Assembly: GCF_900128925.1 (NCBI RefSeq)
Contig: NZ_FQUJ01000018.1
Span: 1-64,000, forward strand
Length of the DNA: 64,000 bases
Origin: Modicisalibacter ilicicola DSM 19980
GTDB taxonomy: Bacteria; Pseudomonadota; Gammaproteobacteria; Pseudomonadales; Halomonadaceae
Direction: 5' to 3'
The notes under the pieces were generated by a model. The model was not told where the DNA came from and searched no databases. It was given only the letters and a program-made list of their open reading frames with translations. Positions within the stretch are counted from its first letter, which is position 1. Every line of letters starts with the position of its first letter. Of this stretch, positions 59,538-64,000 are shown one piece after another. The translations under genes were made by a program, and so were the position numbers.

Positions 59538-60068
59538 ATGAGGCGCTTGAACACAATCGCGATCGTGATCGGTATGTCGGTGGGACTCTCCGGTACGGCT
59601 CTGGCCGCCCAGGAGATCGAGATGCACGAGGTCAGTGCAGAGGGTGTCGGCGACAGCATCGGCACGGTCACGATCGAGGATACCGAGTACGGCCTGCTGC
59701 TGACGCCGGACCTGGCGGGGCTGGACCCTGGCGCCCATGGCTTCCACGTCCACGAGAACGCCAACTGCGAACCCCTGGAGGTGAATGGCCAGCAGAGCGC
59801 CGCGGCTGCCGCTGGCGGGCATTATAGCCCGGACGGCACCGACTTCCACGGCGGCCCTTACGGCGAGGGCCACCTCGGCGACCTGCCGATCCTGATGGTC
59901 GATGAGGAAGGGGCGGCGACCACGCCGATCCTGGCGCCGCGTTTGAAGGTGTCCGATCTCCAGAACCGCGCACTCATTGTTCACGAGGGCGGCGATACCT
60001 ATTTCGACAACCCCACGCTGGGCGGGGGCGGCCCGCGCATCGCCTGTGGCACGGTCGGGAAGCAGTGA
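59538..60068 (+). CDS. sodC: Periplasmic Cu,Zn superoxide dismutase 2
   Basis: 176 residues, signal peptide about 1-24 (ALAAQE). Ligand motifs HGFHVHENANC, GGHYSPDGTDFHGGPYGEGHLGD and ALIVHEGGD are all present. EIEMHEVSAEGVGDSIGT is nearly identical to the first copy. ATG 59538 is preferred to ATG 59532 because AGGAG lies at 59526-59530. The duplication of sodC around a transport operon is notable. Confidence 0.93.
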   Translation: MRRLNTIAIVIGMSVGLSGTALAAQEIEMHEVSAEGVGDSIGTVTIEDTEYGLLLTPDLAGLDPGAHGFHVHENANCEPLEVNGQQSAAAAAGGHYSPDGTDFHGGPYGEGHLGDLPILMVDEEGAATTPILAPRLKVSDLQNRALIVHEGGDTYFDNPTLGGGGPRIACGTVGKQ

Positions 60069-60112
60069 GCCCATCCTTCGTTAAAGGGCAGTAGAGGACG
60101 GCTGGCTCAAGG

Positions 60113-60142
60113 AAAGCCTCCATTCGCTGGAGGCTTTCTTTC
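60113..60142. terminator. Bidirectional rho-independent terminator
   Basis: GAAAGCCTCCA (60113-60123) pairs with TGGAGGCTTTC (60129-60139), then TTT. It lies between convergent sodC 2 and the YheV-like gene. Confidence 0.75.
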
Positions 60143-60153
60143 CCAAGCCGGTA

Positions 60154-60399
60154 TTACCCCTTGGGATCGAGGATGCGCACGGTCTGCACGTCATTCGTCT
60201 TCTGCTCTTCCCGGGGACGGTTGACCCGGGTCTTGAGCTCCTCGGCCCTCGTGGGGTCCTCGATCGGCAACTGTTCGAAGAAGTCGCAGGCCACGCAGTC
60301 GCGATAGCGGATGCCGTTCTGCTCCCAGGTGCGTACGCGGTCCATGGCAGCGCAGCGCGGGCAGACGGCGCCGGCGATGAAGCGTTTGGGTGTCGACAT
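60154..60399 (-). CDS. YheV-type zinc-ribbon protein
   Basis: 81 residues: KRFIAGAVCPRCAAMDRVRTW, then YRDCVACDFFEQLP, giving two CxxC pairs for a small zinc ribbon. This fits the YheV family, whose function is unknown. The gene lies 20 bases after prlC on the same strand; this neighbourhood is seen in other gammaproteobacteria. GAGAGG precedes the ATG. Confidence 0.88.
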   Translation of the reverse strand: MSTPKRFIAGAVCPRCAAMDRVRTWEQNGIRYRDCVACDFFEQLPIEDPTRAEELKTRVNRPREEQKTNDVQTVRILDPKG

Positions 60400-60419
60400 G
60401 AGCCTCTCCTGGATATCGT

Positions 60420-62471
60420 TCAAGCGGCACGGATGCCGCTGTGGCGGAGCAGGGGTTCGACGCTGGGATCGCGCCCGCGGAAGGCGCGGAACAGTTCGGC
60501 CGCATCCCGGGAACCACCCTGTTCGAGGATCTCCTGACGAAAGCGTGCGCCGGTCTCGCCATCGAAGACGCCGGCCTCCTCGAAGGCGCTGTAGGCGTCT
60601 GCCGAGAGCACCTCGGCCCATTTGTAGCTGTAATAACCTGCCGCGTAGCCACCGGCGAAGATGTGGCTGAAGCTGGTCTGGAAGCGGTTGAATTCGACCC
60701 GAGGCACCACGGAATAACGGTCGCGCACCTCGTCGAGCAGTGCCTGCACCTCGTCGGCCATGGGCTTGGCGAGTTCGTGGTGCAGGCGAAAATCGAACAG
60801 CGAGAATTCGATCTGGCGCAGCATGCCCATGGCCGACTGGAAGTTCTTGGCCGCTTGCAGCTTGGTGAGCAGGTCGTCCGGCAGGCGCTCGCCGGTATCG
60901 ACATGCGCGGCGATCATGTCGAGCCCTTCGCGCTCCCAGCAGAAGTTCTCCATGAACTGGCTGGGCAGTTCCACCGCGTCCCAGGCCACGCCGTTGATGC
61001 CCGAGACATCGGCGACACTCTGGCGGGTCAGCATGTGGTGCAGGCCATGGCCGAATTCGTGAAACAGGGTGGTGACCTCGTCGTGAGTCAGCAGGGCCGG
61101 CTTGCCACCTACCGGGCGGGTAAAGTTGCAGGTCAGGTAGGCCACCGGCAGTTGCAGGCTGCCGTCCTCACGCTGGCGGCGCACCCGGCACTCGTCCATC
61201 CAGGCACCACCACGCTTGCCCTCCCGGGCATAGAGATCGAGATAGAAGCCGGCGATCGGCACGTTGCTCTCGCGAATCTCGTAATAGCGCACGTCGGGGT
61301 GATAGCGCGGCGCGCTGTCGTCCTCGACGAACTGCACCCCGTAGAGGCGTTCGGTGACCTTGAACAGGCCATCGACGACCTTGGGGGCGGAAAAATAGGG
61401 GCGCAGCTGTTCCTGGGAGATGGCGTAGCGGGACTCACGCAGCTTCTCGCTGGCGTAGCCCAGGTCCCAGGGCTGGAGGTCCGTGAGTCCGAGAGTCTCT
61501 CTCGCGAAGGCTTCCAGTTCGTTGAACTCTTCTTGGGCCTGGCGATGGGCACGACGCGCCAGGTCGTCGAGGAAATCACGCACCTGGGCCGGTGATTCGG
61601 CCATCTTGGTGGCCAGGGAGTAGTCGGCGTAGGTCTCGAAGCCGAGCAGCCCAGCCAATTCGTGACGTAGGGCGAGGATCTCTTCGATGTTCTGGGCGTT
61701 GTCATACTCGCCGGCATTGGGCCCCTGGTCCGAGGCACGGGTGACGAAGGCGGTATACACCTCGCGGCGCAAGTCGCGGTCGTTGGCGTAGGTCACCACC
61801 GGGAAGAAGCTCGGGAAATCGAGGGTGATGCGATACCCGTCGACGTTCTTGGCCTCGGCGTTGGCCTTGAGCGTGTCCAGGGCGCTTTCGGGGAGGCCGT
61901 CGAGGCTCTTGGCGTCGTCGACATCCTTGTGCCAGGCCTGGGTGGCGTCGAGCACGTTGTTGGAGAAGCTGTTGGAAAGCGCCGATAGCCGCGCCTGGAT
62001 CTCGCCGTAACGTTGCTTCTTCTCCGCGGGTAGATCGACCCCGGCGAGGCGGAAGTCGCGCAGGGTGTTGTCGACCGAGCGGCGCTGCGCATGATCGAGG
62101 TCACTGTACGCCGGGGAATCCTTGAGTGCCTGATAGGCCCGGAACAGCCCTTCGTGCTGGCCCAGCCAGGTGCCGTAATCGGAGAGCATGGCCAGGCAGG
62201 TCTGGTACGCTTCGCGCAGCGCCGGGGTGTTCATGGTGCCGTTCAGGTGCGAGACCGGTGACCAGGCCTGGGCGAGCCGGTCGTTGAGCTCTTCCAGCGG
62301 TGCTGCCAACGTGGACCAGCGGGGAGGTTCCTTGGCGGCCTTGTCGGCCAGCCGGTCGATGGCAGCGCGATTCTCATCGAGGATCTGTTCGATCGCCGGC
62401 ACCACGTGATCGGGCTGAATCTCGCCGAAAGGCGGCAGGGCATGGCTCTCGAGCAGGGGGTTGTTGGACAT
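60420..62471 (-). CDS. prlC: Oligopeptidase A
   Basis: 683-residue cytosolic M3 metallopeptidase, normal length. Zinc motif FHEFGHGLHHML (HExGH) with the third ligand Glu downstream in CWEREGLDM. The N-terminal helical cap starts NPLLESHALPPF. It degrades signal peptides and short peptides. Cotranscribed with the YheV-like gene. Confidence 0.96.
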   Translation of the reverse strand: MSNNPLLESHALPPFGEIQPDHVVPAIEQILDENRAAIDRLADKAAKEPPRWSTLAAPLEELNDRLAQAWSPVSHLNGTMNTPALREAYQTCLAMLSDYGTWLGQHEGLFRAYQALKDSPAYSDLDHAQRRSVDNTLRDFRLAGVDLPAEKKQRYGEIQARLSALSNSFSNNVLDATQAWHKDVDDAKSLDGLPESALDTLKANAEAKNVDGYRITLDFPSFFPVVTYANDRDLRREVYTAFVTRASDQGPNAGEYDNAQNIEEILALRHELAGLLGFETYADYSLATKMAESPAQVRDFLDDLARRAHRQAQEEFNELEAFARETLGLTDLQPWDLGYASEKLRESRYAISQEQLRPYFSAPKVVDGLFKVTERLYGVQFVEDDSAPRYHPDVRYYEIRESNVPIAGFYLDLYAREGKRGGAWMDECRVRRQREDGSLQLPVAYLTCNFTRPVGGKPALLTHDEVTTLFHEFGHGLHHMLTRQSVADVSGINGVAWDAVELPSQFMENFCWEREGLDMIAAHVDTGERLPDDLLTKLQAAKNFQSAMGMLRQIEFSLFDFRLHHELAKPMADEVQALLDEVRDRYSVVPRVEFNRFQTSFSHIFAGGYAAGYYSYKWAEVLSADAYSAFEEAGVFDGETGARFRQEILEQGGSRDAAELFRAFRGRDPSVEPLLRHSGIRAA

Positions 62472-62638
62472 GGGGAGATCCTCGCACAGGGAAATGGCTG
62501 TCCCGTTAGATGCGGACGCCGAGGCCGCGTTTCAATATCGCCGGCATAAGATTGGCCGTCACGCGCCAGGCTGCTAGGCTTGCGCCTTCGGCGCGGAGTG
62601 CCGGCATCCCAGAACATGAACGAAACAGGGCAGGGCAT

Positions 62639-63979
62639 ATGGGTGAAACGTTGGAGCGCTGGAGTACGCGGCGTGCATTCATTCTAGCGGTAACGGGCGC
62701 TGCCGTGGGGCTGGGCAATATCTGGCGCTTTCCCTACATGACCGGCGAGAACGGTGGCGCCGCCTTCCTGGTGCTGTACGTCGTTTTCGTGGTGGCCCTC
62801 GGGCTGCCGGTGATGATGGCCGAGATCCTGATCGGTCGCGCCGGGCGTCGCAGCCCCATGCAGGCCCTGGCGCATCTTGCCCGGGAAGCCGGGGCCACCC
62901 CGCACTGGCGATGGCTGGGGTTGTTCGGTGGCATCACGGTGTTCTTCATCCTGTCGTTCTATTCGGTGGTTTCGGGTTGGTCGATCGAGTACCTGATCGA
63001 ATCGGTCAATGGCAATTTTGCCGGTCGCTCGCCCCAGGAGATAGGTTCGAGCTTCGATGCCTTTCTCGCCGATCCGCTGCGCATGACCTTCAATCACACC
63101 CTGTTTCTGCTGCTGACCCTGTCCGTGGTCGCGGCGGGGGTCTCCGGCGGCCTAGAGAAGCTCAACAACCTGCTGATGCCGCTGCTGTACTTGCTGCTGC
63201 TGGTGCTGGCCATCTACGCCGCCACGACCAGCGGGTTCGGCACCGCCATGGCCTGGCTGTTCAGCCCCGACCCCTCGGCGATCACCGGCTCGGTGGTGCT
63301 TAACGCCATGGGACATGCTTTCTTCACCCTGGCGCTCGGGGCCTGTGCCCTGATGGCCTATGGTGCCTACATGCCGGATCATCAGAGTCTGCCGCGGGCC
63401 GTGACCGCCGTGGCGGTGCTCGATGTCGCGGTCGCCCTGCTTGCGGGGATCGCGATCTTCTCGGTGGTTTTTTCCCAGGGCATGGACCCGGGCGAAGGAC
63501 CGGGATTGATGTTCGTGACCTTGCCCATCGCCTTCTCTGAGTTGCCGGGAGGTTCGCTGTGGCTGGGTATCTTCTTCCTGCTGCTGTTGCTGGCCACCTG
63601 GACCTCCTCGATCAATCTGGCCGAGCCGATGGTCGCCACCCTGCAGGACGCGGGGCTCAAGCGCGGCCATGCCACCGCGGTGATCGGCGCGCTGGTGTGG
63701 GGGGCGGGGATGCTCTCGGTACTGTCGTTTTCGACCATGGCCGAGGTGCACTGGATCGGCGAGATGAACTTCTTTACGTTGGTGACCACGGTTCCGACGG
63801 ATATCTTCCTCCCGGTAGGCGGCCTGTTGATCGCAATCTTCGCGGCCTGGGTCATGTCCCAGGAAACCGCCATGAGCGCCCTGGGCGTCGACGCCAGGGG
63901 CTTTCGCCTGTGGCAGACACTGGTGCGCTTCGTATCTATTCCGCTGGTCGTGGTGGTACTGGTGTCTGGCCTGTTTTGA
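62639..63979 (+). CDS. Sodium-dependent NSS-family transporter
   Basis: 446 residues, about 11 helices of the LeuT-fold neurotransmitter:sodium symporter family. TM1 has AVTGAAVGLGNIWRFPYMTGENGGAAF with the unwound Na+/substrate region; TM6-8 regions are AMGHAFFTLALGACALMAYGAYM and LATWTSSINLAEP. An 11-12 helix bacterial amino-acid symporter; substrate unknown. ATG 62639 is chosen since the NSS homology begins at once; an upstream frame from 62510 is unconserved. Confidence 0.93.
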   Translation: MGETLERWSTRRAFILAVTGAAVGLGNIWRFPYMTGENGGAAFLVLYVVFVVALGLPVMMAEILIGRAGRRSPMQALAHLAREAGATPHWRWLGLFGGITVFFILSFYSVVSGWSIEYLIESVNGNFAGRSPQEIGSSFDAFLADPLRMTFNHTLFLLLTLSVVAAGVSGGLEKLNNLLMPLLYLLLLVLAIYAATTSGFGTAMAWLFSPDPSAITGSVVLNAMGHAFFTLALGACALMAYGAYMPDHQSLPRAVTAVAVLDVAVALLAGIAIFSVVFSQGMDPGEGPGLMFVTLPIAFSELPGGSLWLGIFFLLLLLATWTSSINLAEPMVATLQDAGLKRGHATAVIGALVWGAGMLSVLSFSTMAEVHWIGEMNFFTLVTTVPTDIFLPVGGLLIAIFAAWVMSQETAMSALGVDARGFRLWQTLVRFVSIPLVVVVLVSGLF

Positions 63980-64000
63980 ACAAGCGGTGCTTCGCACCAG

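Noticed and set aside
1-64000. FNR/Anr boxes (TTGAT-N4-ATCAA) upstream of the PHA/stress genes
   Set aside because: I looked at the gaps in 1-18 kb and found no good match; partial TTGAT sites lack the second half.

Overview
The window looks like a chromosome segment of a halophilic gammaproteobacterium, most probably Halomonas or a close relative in Halomonadaceae. This rests on the GC-rich coding style, the PHA, cyanophycin, TRAP-TAXI and NSS transport genes, and the local order of core genes (metF, prlC next to a YheV-type zinc-ribbon gene). No rRNA, tRNA or CRISPR was seen.

Region 1 (1-8.4 kb) is a carbon-storage and stress cluster: an HMA-fold-like small protein, acetate kinase, a phosphotransacylase, PHA synthase, thiolase, Zn alcohol dehydrogenase, a broken SDR gene, a YHS protein, a Cys-rich mini-ORF and a FabI-like gene with an internal deletion. 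Region 2 (8.4-12.3 kb) holds an MFS and a DMT transporter set among decayed pieces: IS1595- and IS256-type transposases, an ECF sigma tail and a cytochrome c lipoprotein.

Region 3 (12.4-30.3 kb) is a metal (copper/silver type) island: YHS, DUF5676, CDF, three SHOCT proteins, a miniature CopA derivative, a Met/Gly-repeat Spy-like protein, a beta-propeller protein, two paralogous small exported proteins, a DUF411 protein, a CcdA-type protein and a CusCBA-type RND pump. Region 4 (30.3-38.9 kb) is an eight-gene complex I-like operon (A, B/D fusion, H, J, K, L, M, N). It has no NADH module and no Fe-S subunit, and its single soluble subunit has degenerate NuoB- and NuoD-like parts. Seven perfect TTCAG-N6-TTCAG direct repeats with an 11-bp period, plus two one-mismatch copies, sit in intergenic DNA of regions 3 and 4. 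One lies upstream of the complex I-like operon, which suggests that it belongs to the same metal-responsive regulon. I regard this as the most interesting system in the window.

Region 5 (38.9-51.6 kb) is a more typical chromosome: a shortened ArnT-like glycosyltransferase, the cyanophycin operon cphB-cphA-iadA, a minus-strand envelope-sugar operon (epimerase, GT2, LAB_N protein, PMT-type transferase), and a divergent PmrAB/QseBC-like two-component system. CTTAA-N6-CTTA(A) boxes lie upstream of the two envelope loci. Two copies of a palindromic intergenic repeat flank genes here. Region 6 (51.6-64 kb) has mntP, an AEC transporter, a canonical CDF exporter, metF, two sodC genes flanking a TRAP-TAXI operon, a YheV-like protein, prlC and an NSS symporter.
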